Assembly: GCA_030272585.1 (NCBI GenBank)
Contig: BSYQ01000016.1
Coordinates: 620,001 to 684,000 of the forward strand
Direction of reading: 5' to 3'
DNA: 64,000 nt
Source of the DNA: Bryopsis sp. KO-2023
Taxonomy: Eukaryota > Chlorophyta > Ulvophyceae > Bryopsidales > Bryopsidaceae
The translations under genes and the position numbers were made by a program. Below are positions 1-10,447 of the stretch, piece after piece. Numbering within the stretch: the stretch's first letter is position 1; each line of letters begins with the position of its first letter. A model generated the notes under the pieces. That model was not told the origin of the DNA, did no database searches, and was given only the letters and a program-made list of their open reading frames with translations.

Positions 1-1337
1 GGGTATGTTAATGTGTAAAATATCATAAGGTGAGGAGACAAAGTGTGCTTGTCTTTAAGGACTGTGTGCCTCAAATATTTATTTCCAAAACAACAAGAAA
101 AAAGAGGCTGAGGCGCCTCCACATTTTCTTTCGAGCAACCGCCACCAGAATAGTGATGCTCGGCCACCAAACAGACAATTATTAATGGGCACGTGTGTTA
201 CCATCAATTCAGAAATACCTTGGTCTTTTTTTAGGTTGTCAAAAGGGAAAGGAAGATAGAAGCGCTGATCCAACCATGGATGATCGTGCTGTTGAATTTT
301 GATGGTTTGCTACAGTGGGTTTCCACTGGAAGTGCAGGTCAGAAAGAATTGTGCCGAATAATGTGTGTAATGTCCACGGACACCACTCTTTGATGCCAGT
401 TTCAATCTCTGGCTGTAACTTCGGATAAAACAACCCACTCGCAGCCACAAAGCAATGGGTGGAAGTTGCATCAAGGGGTGTCCCCAGCCCCTTCTTGATA
501 TCCACCTGAATTCTGACGATTCGACTAGCACACCGCCCCCAGATTTTCGTAGTTTTTCATGAGACACAGTTTCCAAAGGGCTCCCAGCTCAAGTTTAGAG
601 TTGATGCCAGTATCCAATGCAGTAATTGTTGGAGTGGATTAGGGATTATTTCTTTGTTGTAGATTTCCAGACACGAGGCCACACCAAAAACTCTTTTTTA
701 CTGCCTGCACACAGAAATTAATGAAATGTGAATACACCCTGTCTTTCAAAAGCGGATTTTGCCACTGACCACAATCAATTTCTTTCGCTTTTTTAATGTA
801 GCTAAATTATTTTCGAAAATCAGATTTTAACGGACAAAAACATTGATGCCTGGGCTGCGATCAATCGATATAATTTTAAGAGAAAAAAAGATTGAACAAA
901 TGGACAAAAGTCGTATGCACAGAATGGACAGAAGGTGTATGCACAGAACCCCCCCCCCTTTGCTTTCAAAAAAAAAATCAAACTGATTAGCTTCTTGTGT
1001 AACTTTTTTTTGGTGGTGGTGGGGAGGGGGCACAAGATTTGCTTAACAGCTGCTCACGTTCTTTCGATATTACAGTCCAAGGTGTTTAGAATTGTTTCCT
1101 TTGCTCGAGTGCTTGTTTCTGCCTTCTGATGTGTGCGATTTCCCCGTCCAAGTTTGACCATGTGCAAACATCGTCCCTGAATTGAAAAACCCAAGCAAGC
1201 ACAGTGTCAGTGGTCTAAATCAACATTCTGAAGAATACAAACATTTAAATTGGTCTGTATTTTTTCATGCATTCCATCGATTTTTCGTGTTTCGATTTCC
1301 CCTTAGTAACCATCCAACACTGCAACGTCAGGTTCTG
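1..1337. other. No confident gene; weak minus-strand open stretch
   Basis: No gene can be supported here. A minus-strand frame is open over about 239-505 with protein-like composition, but I recognise no family and see no convincing start or splice context. Part of it (286-373) belongs to a short inverted repeat shared with 9664-9750, so it may be a repeat or a gene relic. The rest is AT-rich with homopolymer runs near 950-1025. Confidence 0.3.
286..373 (+). repeat. Copy 1 of an ~88-bp dispersed inverted repeat
   Basis: This segment reappears as the reverse complement at 9664-9750 with scattered mismatches and small gaps. The shared core includes GGAAGTGCAGGTCAGAA. Similarity fades quickly on both sides, so it is a short dispersed repeat or a fragment of a larger decayed element. 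Confidence 0.6.
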
Positions 1338-1607
1338 TGTGCGGGGTTCCAGTCTGTGCGGGCTTAAATTGGGACCCCGCACCATATTGGGCCAAACCGG
1401 GGCACAGAGCCGTGCGGGGTTTTTTTGGCTCTGTGCGAGGTAAAACGGCTTGTACACCTTGTTTTAAAAACAGCCGCAGGGAGGCTGATTTCAGCCGCAC
1501 AACCTGTGCAGGGTGGAAATGACAACACCCGCACAGTGTGCGGGGTTTTTTTGAATCTGTGCGTGGGTGGCTGTTTTGTGTGCCTGGTTTTCAAAATACC
1601 CCGCACA
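1338..1607. mobile_element. Possible small MITE with TGTGCGGGGT ends
   Basis: The block opens with TGTGCGGGGT and closes with its reverse complement ACCCCGCACA, giving 10-bp inverted ends about 270 bp apart. Inside, GTGCGGGGTTTTTTTG followed by CTGTGCG occurs twice (about 1412 and 1540) and further GTGCGGG/CCCGCAC words are scattered. This is the look of a non-autonomous DNA transposon with subterminal repeats. I cannot find a matching target duplication and there is no transposase frame, so the exact ends are uncertain. Confidence 0.35.
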
Positions 1608-2134
1608 AGCCTTTCTTCTTGTTTGTTTCAACCATGTCTTTTCATGTTACAAAATCCCCAGCACCTTTAGATCTCCCCAAGATTATTATCAACACCACAA
1701 CATAGTCCTCTTTGTCCCTTTTCTTTTCCCTTCTTGTTCCCTGCCTATTTCGTATCGACACTCCCCCCCCCCTCCTTTTCGATAAAATGAAAACAGCCAC
1801 CTCTACCTTGAAATAATCAAAAGAAAAATCAAAAGAAAATATCTGGGCATATTCCCTTGGTTTCTTTTTTTGTTTTTCGGTTCAAAGCAGCAGGGTATAC
1901 CCAGCGTCCTATTTTCAAACCATCCCTTTTTTTTGGATCCCCCCTTTTTTGAACATTGAATGCAAACAAACAGGAGGGAAAAAGGAAAATGAAGTGAAAC
2001 GATCGGCCAAAAACCAGTTGGAAAAACATCATACAAACATCAATTAAAGGTGAAAATCAAACTACTACACAAACATATAGAGAACAAAAAAAACCCATTT
2101 TTCTGGCCCACAAAAACGATCAAAAAAATTTGCA
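1608..2134. other. AT-rich stretch; Argonaute C-terminal exons not found
   Basis: The last exons of the Argonaute relic, which would encode the PIWI segment after the SRPA(H) motif and the C-terminal tail, would be expected here on the minus strand. No such coding sequence is visible. The stretch is low-complexity T/C-rich sequence. Confidence 0.4.
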
Positions 2135-3270
2135 GGCCGAGACGTCTCTTGCAATCTAGCCTGGGAACATATATAGAAGTTGAATCCTGTAGGGCTGTTG
2201 ATTTTCGTGTCCACAATGGTCCCTGGCATCACGTTTCCTGATCGGTGGGCTTCGCCTTCGGGGAACATCCGAGTGTGGTGTCGCTTTTGAACAGTGACGA
2301 ATGTGATGGGTGGACAGCAATCAGCTCGGGCGTCGCCCATTTCCTTGCACCCCTGCAGATGTAACAGTCAACTGCATTGAGACTACATTCGGTTGCTTGT
2401 TTTTTTATTGGAGCATTCTGGAATAGGATTGTGAAAGGTCAAGGGACCAAAGATCAAGGGTCAGACCGTGGGTTCACTGAGAATTGAATAGCTGTTGGGA
2501 CATCGATCCTGAAAAAGAACAGAGTGGGTGCATCTGCTTTTGTGGAAAATAGAATGGACACAGTGTATTGATTGGTTCACTGACCTCTCGCATTTGGCCG
2601 TACTCATACAGCAGCACTTTTTCAAATTGCCCGGCAGAAACATCCAGTGGTAGATGATGGCCTAGGGCTTCTTTTGGTTTGTTCGCTTGTAGAACTCCTT
2701 CAGCAGCTCCTTGAAGTGCACCTTGAAATCTGAGATTTCTTCTTGATGGCCTTGCTGCACTGCGATTCTACAGGCATACTGGAAGGCATACCTGGGGGCA
2801 ATAGGGAAAAAAACAGCAATTAAAACAAAAGAACACCCCCACCTGCAATGGGGCAAAATGTTTAGGAAAATAAGGGAGTGGTGGTTAATAATCAATAAAA
2901 AGATATATGACATAATGTTGAAGAATATCAATGGACAGATGGGCCGAAGGAACCTAACATGTATCTTTTTTTTTTTTCCTTTTTTTCTCGAAAACCATCT
3001 CTTGTCTGAACTTTTTGTTTTCTTTCAAAAAAAGGGGGGGGGGGGGGGAAATTACAGAAGGTAAATATCAAGTCTGTCGAGACCCCCCCCCCAAAAAAAA
3101 GAAGAGGGTCGGGGTTGCAGTGTATTGTTTTCCTTCAGATTAATCGAGCCAACAACAACAATGGCAACAACAATGGCTGCGACAGAACTAGTTCCCATTC
3201 CCTGGGGATGCGACACGTCCGCTCCGAAATTTGCACATAAACTCACAAGACATGGGCGCTCCTGGCGCTC
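2135..3270 (-). pseudogene. Argonaute (PIWI domain) pseudogene
   Basis: Three exon-like pieces encode consecutive parts of an Argonaute PIWI domain. About 3150-3260 reads FGADVSHPQGMGTSSVAA, containing the first catalytic Asp motif (GADVSHP). 2791-2585 reads YACRIAVQQGHQEEISDF, then FKELLKEFYKRTNQKKP, and further on, in another frame, VSAGQFEKVLLYEYGQMRE. 2352 to about 2135 reads [38 protein letters not shown] and ends at ETSRPA. Acceptors (CCCCCAG|, ATCTGCAG|) and a GTCAGT donor remain recognisable. The middle exon has an in-frame stop after QKKP and a frame change about 12 bases later that removes the YRDG motif with the second catalytic Asp. The His-bearing C-terminal end is absent. I infer a dead slicer gene; a functional Argonaute presumably lies elsewhere. 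Confidence 0.8.
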
Positions 3271-3360
3271 AGGCAAATACGGGGGGCTGTTGGGTGCAGG
3301 TACTGCCGGGAAAAAGCGAGGGGAGCTGCTTTTGACCAGCCGACCATACTCACTTCGTCA

Positions 3361-3405
3361 AAGGAATGCCTGGGAGTCGAACCCAGGTTCTTCCGACCAT
3401 TCCTT
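3361..3405 (-). other. tRNA-like mini-structure (acceptor stem plus T arm)
   Basis: On the minus strand an 8-bp stem (AAGGAATG / CATTCCTT) encloses a 10-nt spacer and a perfect 6-bp hairpin CCTGGG-TTCGACT-CCCAGG. The 7-nt loop and flanks match the Pol III B box / T-arm consensus GGTTCGANTCC. D arm and anticodon arm are missing, so this is not a canonical tRNA. It could be a truncated tRNA gene, the head of a tRNA-derived SINE, or a tRNA-like RNA. A similar structure is at 46730-46787. Confidence 0.45.
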
Positions 3406-4126
3406 CCCTCTGTCGCGTCGGTTTTCGCGACTTCGAGTTTCGGCGGAAATCGACGGTGATTTTATGAGGAGAGCATCAGAAAAGGGTTGTTTTGGTTGTT
3501 TTTCGTATGAGTTGGTCGATTCGTGTGCGAGTGGCACGGAGAAAAAAGAAGTAAAAATTATTTGGGAAATGAATCAAACCACCGACATTAGCGATGTCAA
3601 TGAGGTAGTTAGCTACCCCATCGACGATCGAAATACCGAAATTCCCATATGGTGGGCGAATCCTGATCGGTTGACGAGACCCCCCCCGGATCAACCGGGG
3701 GACGACCTTGGTTGCACCATCGTTGCCATCATGGGTGCCAAGTGTCGTGCCAGAGTGGCCCCCACTCTGGCGGATCAACGTCATGATCGAAAATATGTTT
3801 TGACCCGATTAGTGCCCGGTTAGTTGATTTTTAATTTCTCTCTCCTTCACATTTCAGTTTTCGTCGAGCGCGTTTTTTTCCCTCATGATGTGACTTAGAA
3901 ACTCATCCTTTTTTTTTGGTATGTACATACAGCGGTGCGCACGCCCTGGACGCACGGGAGTGGCAACCCTGGAGCTTAAAAGCATTCGTTTGCTGCCAGC
4001 GGAGTTGTGGATGCTTCCAACTTTGGGAGGAATTTTCCCATAGCAGTCCATCATCACCCAGCGTGGCTGCCTCTCCTCCCTCCTTTGCACTCGATTCCTC
4101 CCACCCCATCCGAGATTGAGTCGGTC
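3406..4126. other. No supported gene
   Basis: Long overlapping frames exist on both strands (plus 3125-3823, minus 3476-3784), but neither resembles a known family, neither has convincing splice boundaries, and the plus frame runs antisense through the Argonaute relic. I treat them as chance frames. Confidence 0.35.
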
Positions 4127-4325
4127 TTTCCTCAGCTCTGAAAATCTACACATGAGCTTCGTTAATCAACAACGAATGCCAGCACACCAATGAGTCACAG
4201 ATTTTGACGCTGCAATAAATTTTCTGTAACCACCTATTCCATCGATCGCCCCATTTGCACCGTGTTTTTTTTTACACACAGATGATTATCAAAAGTGTGT
4301 CACACCATACACTCATCAAGCAAAT
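4127..4325. repeat. ~200-bp duplicated block, copy 1
   Basis: Nearly the same sequence occurs at 8618-8815, in the same orientation, running from TTTCCTCAGCTCTGAAAATC through GATTATCAA to ACTCATCAAGCA. Copy 2 keeps an open minus-strand exon-like frame with an acceptor (TTATTGCAG|) at its head, while this copy is more eroded. It appears to be part of the duplicated ankyrin-gene unit. Confidence 0.65.
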
Positions 4326-4779
4326 ACGATGGAGCATTATGGAGCCTTATTCTGCCATATTCTGTGGATTCTATTGACCAAGACCTTTTAAATCTAAAAA
4401 AAACAAAAAGGAGGGAGGAGCACCTTTCAGCGCGAGCTTTTTGCCGTTGGTCTTTCGTTTGGGCTTCCCCAACAAAGAGCTTGGAGCCATCCACTTCTTT
4501 TTCATGCATCTCCGTTGAAAACGGCGGTTGCTGCTGCCTGACTGGTAGAAAAACTTACGAAACCAAATCCCTTGGGCCATCCCAGCATATCCTTGGGAAT
4601 AAAAATTTGAACCGCCAAAAAAACATCAATGTCTTCGCTTGTCCTTTTTATCCCCTTTTTTTTCCGATACTTTATGATTTTTGCTTCATGTTTGTGTTTG
4701 TTTTAAATCTTATAGATATTTGTTCTTAGTTTTCCCTGATCGGCTCTCCGTCATCATCAAGCTAAGTTTTCAAGCAACA

Positions 4780-5256
4780 AGCAGCCTCCCCTGGTCGATG
4801 CCCCACCTGGCTTGGAGGGTGCATTCAAATCGACCCCTCTGTCCAAGAGCAATTTCAGCAGAGTTTCCACCGTTTCTGATCGCCCCCCCCCCCCCCCGCA
4901 AGCCAACCCCAGCGGCGTGAGACCTGCACAGGACATGGCAGCAGGGATTCAGAGCAATGGATCTCAATTTTTTTGTTCAATGGATATCATTTTTTTGTGT
5001 CCCAAGGGTGTTTTCATAGGGATGGGAGTGAACTGCCAGCTTGACTCACCTCTGTAGAACCAGGTGATCCAGAAACATCCTATTTAGCATCTGCTGCTGC
5101 TGATGCCTGCCTCCGGGGTTGCTTTGTGCTTTGTTGGGGATGGAGGCTCCTGGCCAGGTGCTGTTCTTATCGGCTTCGAATTTGTCAAAGTTCACTGCAG
5201 CATCGACCATCAGTACCGCTTCCGCCAGAACCGACCAAGATCGACACCCCTCAACA
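4780..5256 (-). pseudogene. Ankyrin-repeat gene fragment 1
   Basis: After an acceptor (CCTGTGCAG|) at 4924 the minus strand reads LTPLGLACGGGGGRSETVET and then LLKLLLDRGVDLNAPSKPGG, a clear ankyrin repeat (TPLxLA...ETVxLLLxxGVDLN). The five glycines come from a 15-base G run and keep the frame. A preceding exon-like stretch at about 5100-5256 reads VLMVDAAVNFDKFEADKNS. The hAT-type element at 5265 lies immediately next to it and may have split the gene. Ankyrin repeats mediate protein binding; nothing here indicates a partner. I see no complete gene, so I call it a fragment. Confidence 0.6.
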
Positions 5257-6143
5257 CCTATGTGCAGGCCACTTTATTTCGGGCATTTTACGATTTTTTG
5301 GGCACATGCGCCCAAAATAAGGTTTGCGGCCGTGCCCAAAATTAACTTCAATTTTTTTGGAGATGTACTCTAATAATATGATTAACACTGTCACATCTGA
5401 GTTGGATATGGCCATCTCAGGACAGATTTTCACTTCAGGATTTTTTTTGTGTGTGCATTCGTTGTTAGTACCTTATATAAGGTAATTCTTGCCTTGAACT
5501 AATTTTTTTTGGAAAAAAATGTAAAAAATTGTGCTCGAAAAACTAAAGCACCGCGAACGACTCGTCGGCTCATCGGATGAGCCCACGCAGAAATTTCACC
5601 AATGCACACACACACACACACACAAGAATATGATTATATGCGTAGAATGCGTAGAATTCCCAACGAAAGCAAAGAAGCTCCCTATTGTGGTGTGAAATTA
5701 GCATGGGGAGGATCCACAATGTTTTGGCGAGTTTGAAGACTTGGGGTTGTAGTCCGACACAAGGGGCGGGATGAGTTCAGGCTTGCTTTCAGATTTTTTG
5801 TGTCGACAACAGTTGCTGATTTGTTTTGAACACATTTTTTTGTGCATTATTTGTGCATTGCTTTGCTTCTGCGAATGCCTAATTTTTTCCCTGGACTAAC
5901 TTTTGCAATCTGATTGGATGGCAAAAATCAGTCCATGCAGAAAATAAACCCAAGCAATACTTAATACGCACAAAAAATTACACTAGATACAATATATGTT
6001 GTGCTGAGCTAATCCTATTGACGTAATTTGAGAAGGAAAAAGATTACCCAAAATAAGCCCAAAATGAGGTTGGGCTGAGGCCCAAAATAAGCTATTTTTG
6101 GTATTTCGGGCGTGTGCCCGAAATAAAGTGGCCTGCCTATGTG
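5257..6143. mobile_element. Non-autonomous hAT-type DNA transposon (871 bp)
   Basis: The element at 5265-6135 begins CAGGCCACTTTATTTCGGGC and ends with the exact reverse complement (21 matching bases in all). Both ends are flanked by the same 8-bp word CCTATGTG (5257-5264 and 6136-6143), a target-site duplication. An 8-bp duplication with CAG...CTG ends is diagnostic of the hAT superfamily. Subterminal repeats built on GGGC/GCCC(A)AAATAAG lie near both ends, as hAT transposases often require. No transposase frame is present, so it would need a helper elsewhere. The perfect duplication and ends suggest a fairly recent insertion. Confidence 0.85.
5603..5622. repeat. (CA)n microsatellite inside the hAT element
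   Basis: About ten CA units, within the non-coding interior of the transposon. Likely length-variable. Confidence 0.8.
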
Positions 6144-6669
6144 TCGAAAAATCACTACATGAATCTGCATGCATGTTGAGGGACCGGCTGAATCTTCAGG
6201 TACACCTTGGTTTATTGTTAATAATACTTATTCTTGTTGTTTTTTATTTCTTGGGGGGGGAAATAATATGAAAAATAAAGAATTAAAGGGAGAAGCACTA
6301 ATAGGAAAAAGAGGTGGGTCTGACAGACCCACTCCAATGCAACTCTCGACGAAAGCTACATGCGCCGAATCGTGAACATCTTGGAGCAGGCAAAAAGAAA
6401 ACCCGACTGCTTGATAATTTCAAAAGCGCAACCGTGAAACTTCCATATACACATATGTTCAGATGGTTGAAAAAAAAATGGATCTGGATCCATACCTGGA
6501 GCCTCATCGCCAGCACCGGCTTCTGGACATGATGAATAGGCGACACCTTCGACTTCCACCAGCCCCCCTCTATAAAACCAGGAAAATAAATATAAAACGA
6601 ACAAATAAAAAGTAAACCAGGGAAAAAAAAGAAAAAAAAAACAGAAATAATCCCTCCCAATACTCAAGT

Positions 6670-7047
6670 TCAAAAAGTAAAAGCTGCAACCTTGTTTTTG
6701 AATAGTAATGCCATCCAACCTTGCTTCTCTGTGCAGGCAGGCGGTTGGATCTCGTTTTTGTGGGACCCTGTCGATGCCGCACCGTTCTCCAGCCGACTTT
6801 CCACCGTTTCTGATCGGCCCCCCACGCAAGCCAACCCCAGCGGTGTGAGATTTTCATTTCCCTTAGAAAACCCATATCGAATTCGTTCCTTGTACGTCCA
6901 ACCCAACCCAAACTCCTTGATGGAATTCCGCCACGCCGAATCCTCGAACTGCTGGGGCATGCGTCGACTCCCCGAAGCATGCCGACGTCCCCAGATTGTG
7001 CAGCCTCCATGACCGCGCGAACCTGCACCCAAAGGCAGGTCGACCAC
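6670..7047 (-). pseudogene. Ankyrin-repeat gene fragment 2, intron-less at one junction
   Basis: The minus strand holds an N-terminus-like stretch MEAAQSGDVGMLR, then in a different frame QQFEDSAWRNSIKEFGLGWT and YGFSKGNENLTPLGLACVGG followed by RSETVESRLENGA. The ankyrin repeat here is joined directly to the upstream segment GNEN, whereas the copies at 4924 and 8872 have a splice acceptor at exactly this point. That suggests a spliced RNA intermediate (retrocopy) or clean intron loss. The frame changes at least once between MEAAQSGDVG and the rest, so the copy is broken. Downstream, 6570-6680 is A/T-rich and non-coding. Confidence 0.6.
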
Positions 7048-8476
7048 GAAAACGAGGCGCCCTCATTTCGCGCGCGAACCAGATAAAATGATCGGTCGGT
7101 CGCTTGCGTGTTTTTCCATCAAGAGATGATGTGTGACCTTGAGTATATCGTTTTGTCGGCGGATTCGTGTCGTTGTTTCGAACGGCTTGTGTTTTCTGTG
7201 GATGAGCGGATCACGGTTCTGCGGACTGATGCGGCTCATCCACAGAAAGTGGAGTCAAAATACAGTCACTTGTTTCTGGACAAAAAACGTCTCAAACGAC
7301 GAAACGCAAAAGGGATTAATACGGACACAGTCAACAACCGTTGTCAGGTTAGCTCAGTGAAGCACCCTTGTTCCGTGTCCCCGATTGGCCGGGCCATCAT
7401 CGACGACGGTAACGGGGGGGCGGAGAGCGGGACCCTCGAAAGAGAAACAGTGGCGAGGGGGGAAGCCAGCGGGTGGGACGGCTGCCAAAGTTTTTGTTCG
7501 TTCGTTCTTTTGTGTGTTTGTTTGTTTGTTCGTTCGGGATTGACCGGTGTTGTTTGTTACGTTTGCTGCTCGGTAGGACCTATCCACTTGCGCTCCGAAC
7601 GCAAAACGAACGTAGTGCAAACAGGGAGTGAGTTGAGACTTGCAGAAGCCTCGGCTTATGAAAGAAGCAGTCGCTGAGACCCGACGGAGCTCTTTGGGCA
7701 GAATGTCGGCGTTTTCCGACGAACGAAACGTATAGATGTGGGAAAAACCTCCCTTGTCTTCTTTTTCCCCCTCCACAGAAACCTAAAACACTTTTTTAAG
7801 AATCAGAAAAAGATGAGCCCCTCATCGTTCAGCAACAACGAATTTTTATCCAGCATCCCACAATCTCCAAGCACCTGGAAGGAATCTACAAAAATATATA
7901 CAAAACCTAATGTACAAATTCTACCAAACAGTGCCACCATCCATTCAAGCCTCCCAACAAAAAACAAACCCCCTTTTTCAATGAATAAGTGCCTTTCTTC
8001 CTACCTACCTACCCACAGAGCATTTTTTTTTTTCCCCGAATGAATCATCCAATGCTTTTTTTTCGACGCCATCGGCATTGGTTTCCATTATGATCCCCGT
8101 TATCTTTCTGGCAAGCAGTAAATCCGGCTGCTGGCTTGACCACCACCTTGACAAAAATTAAATTTGGTTCTGCAGCCAGTTGGGCTCCAGCCTGGACGTC
8201 TTGAAACACACACACATCCAAAACCGCAGCTTTGCTCGAATTCATTCACCATCACCTGTTGGTTGAACGGGAAATCATGTTACATTCTATGTTTCTTGCG
8301 TTTGATCCATGAAAATCTATCTCACTTTGAATATCAGTCATTTGGTTTTTGTTTGTACACAGCTGTCCAATTAAGATATCATCCTTCAGCCATTGATTTC
8401 AATGGCTCCATAACATCAGCCACTTGGACTGGCTGGAAAATTTCCACCAGTCCAAACTCAAGTGAATAATAGTGGA
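7048..8476. other. No confident gene
   Basis: Frames at 7108-7677 (+) and 7354-7776 (-) overlap antisense and match nothing I recognise; both lack clear splice signals. A minus-strand frame at 8045-8245 is protein-like and could be another ankyrin-gene remnant, but it has no ankyrin consensus. GTTTGTTT-type low-complexity sequence sits near 7500-7540. Confidence 0.3.
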
Positions 8477-9050
8477 TTAAATCAAAAAAAGAAGGTGAAT
8501 ATTTTTTTGACACACCAAAAGGTACCTTTGCAGAGCTGATCTTTCCTCAGCTCTCGAACAAGCTTCTGTAGGTCTTTCACATACACGCCCCAATCCCTGG
8601 ATGCCTCCACTTGTTGTTTCCTCAGCTCTGAAAATCCAACCATGAGCTTCGTTGATCAACAACGAATCCAGCACACCAATGAGCCACAGATTTTGACGCT
8701 GCAATAAATTTTCTGCACCACCTATTCGATCGATCGCCCCATTTGCACCGTTTTTACACAGAGATGATTATCAAGAGTGTGTGACACCACCCATTCTATT
8801 TACTCATCAAGCAGAGTTTCCACCGTTTCTGATCGGCCCCCCCACGCAAGCCAACCCCAACGGTGTGAGACCTGCACAGGACATGGCAGCAGGGATTCAG
8901 AGCAATTCCAATGAATTTATGAAATTAAAGGGTGTCATACCCTTGGTTGTTGCTTTCTGTTGAGAAAAACTGGTCCATGCTGCTTAGCTTACTCCATCCT
9001 TGCAGATTTTCATTTCCTTTAGAAAACCCAGATCGAATTCGTCCCTTGCT
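8477..9050 (-). pseudogene. Ankyrin-repeat gene fragment 3
   Basis: Two pieces match fragment 2. At 9006-9050 is the segment equivalent to the GNEN region. At about 8816-8871, after an acceptor (CCTGTGCAG|), is the ankyrin start LTPLGLACVGG, where one extra base in the G run breaks the frame relative to fragment 2. The ankyrin part stops abruptly and is fused to the duplicated block at 8618-8815. The intron between the two pieces is retained, unlike in fragment 2. It is a rearranged, non-functional copy. Confidence 0.55.
8618..8815. repeat. ~200-bp duplicated block, copy 2
   Basis: Direct-repeat partner of 4127-4325. On the minus strand, after an acceptor-like TTATTGCAG, it can be read RQNLWLIGVLDSLLINEAHG, suggesting an exon of the ankyrin-repeat gene family. 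It joins abruptly to an ankyrin fragment at ACTCATCAAGCAG|AGTTTCC (near 8816), which marks a rearrangement or deletion breakpoint. Confidence 0.6.
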
Positions 9051-10447
9051 CCCGACATTTCTGTCGCTCATCAGAGCACCCACCCACCCCCACCCACCCA
9101 CATTCGCATGATGTCCATTAAAAAAATTACAGGTTGAAAAACTATCGAGTGTGAATCGTCAATCTGTACAGATACATGTATGATGCCACATCATCCAAAC
9201 ACCAGTATTTTAGCAGATTGAGGAATTGTCACAAACTGATCATTGGACGGGATGGTCGATTATCCAGAAATCAAGAAAAGCACAATGTATAGAATTCATT
9301 GATATTGGACCATCCTATCCATCGAGTGTCGATCATTTTTCTGTTGGCTCGTTGCTTTTGTTTTTGTTTTTTCAGAGCAAGGGTTTTTTCTCCGATTTTC
9401 TGGGTGGTAGTTTTTGTTTTAAGGAAACTGTATTGGTAATAAAAAAAAAGGGTTTGCAGGAGTACGGTCTTCGACATGGAACTGGATGGTGCCCAGTACA
9501 GTTGACTGGACTCTGAATCCTTGATTTTAGTGATGAAATCAAGCTTACTCTTTTCTGTTCACATGAAAGCAGACACTCCACGTGCACAATACTTGGCCGA
9601 ACTCTTGTTTGCACACAGGGATTCTTGCAAGGACCAAAGACAATTAACCAAAACGAAATTTGTGACATTACACACACTCAGCACAATTCATTCTGACCTG
9701 CACTTCCAGTGAAAATCCACTGTAGCGAACCATCAAAATTTCAACAGCACCTGTCTGCAAATGTCAATGCACATGTTATAATTTTTTTGGGGGGTGGGGG
9801 TTCATTACCTTGGGTTTGCAGAGATCAATTCCATAAGTTACTTCCTTGGAGTCTACGAATAATTTGGCAGAGAAAGAGTTGTAGAAATCCCTTCTACCCA
9901 TCAGCATAGTTCAGCACAGTGGATATAGAATTTGTTTACCGACGAAAATATCATTTCGTTCCCCTCCAATTGCTTTCACCAGAAATTCTATCAGCAAACC
10001 TTGCTTACCAGCAGTATACCCAAATAAGCTGTAAATTGAGAATTCCCCAAACTTTCTGGAATAAATATAATTTTTCCTGTTTTTTCTTTCTCTTAGACGT
10101 TACCTTTCTCTTTCCCAAAAGAAACTATTACAAACTATTTTTTCCTCCCTGCAGATGAAACCCCCTCCAAAAAATATATGAAATAAAACAAATTCAACAT
10201 TATATATAACATTCCATTGAGATGTAAAGATATGTATGTATATCTATCGAATATTTTGTTTTGGTATCCATCTATTTTCGTGTGACGAGTTTGTCCGACT
10301 CAGGGGATGATCATTCCCTGCCAATGTATTTTGTTTCAAGGTTTTGATGGAGACTTGGAAAATTACAGGTGTGAAGTACTTTCCAGCCAAAGGCCCCTCT
10401 TTCACTTCAAACTTCTTCTGAAAGAAAAGCACAACAGTCGTCCGCTA
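9051..10447. other. Intergenic, AT-rich; no gene seen
   Basis: Apart from the repeat at 9664-9750, nothing is supportable. Short frames on both strands are low-complexity or chance. The 3' end of the bestrophin gene lies at 10448. Confidence 0.4.
9664..9750 (-). repeat. Copy 2 of the ~88-bp dispersed inverted repeat
   Basis: Reverse-complement partner of 286-373, sharing the core TTCTGACCTGCACTTCC and the adjoining AT-rich half. The two copies lie about 9.3 kb apart in opposite orientation and bracket the decayed ankyrin/Argonaute zone. I see no terminal structure or target duplication. Confidence 0.6.

Noticed and set aside
3125-3823. 232-codon plus-strand frame
   Set aside because: Runs antisense through the Argonaute relic and the tRNA-like hairpin, with no domain or splice context.
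6356-7028. 152-157-codon minus frames across 6356-7028
   Set aside because: They are alternative frames of the broken ankyrin copy and run into low-complexity Phe-rich sequence.
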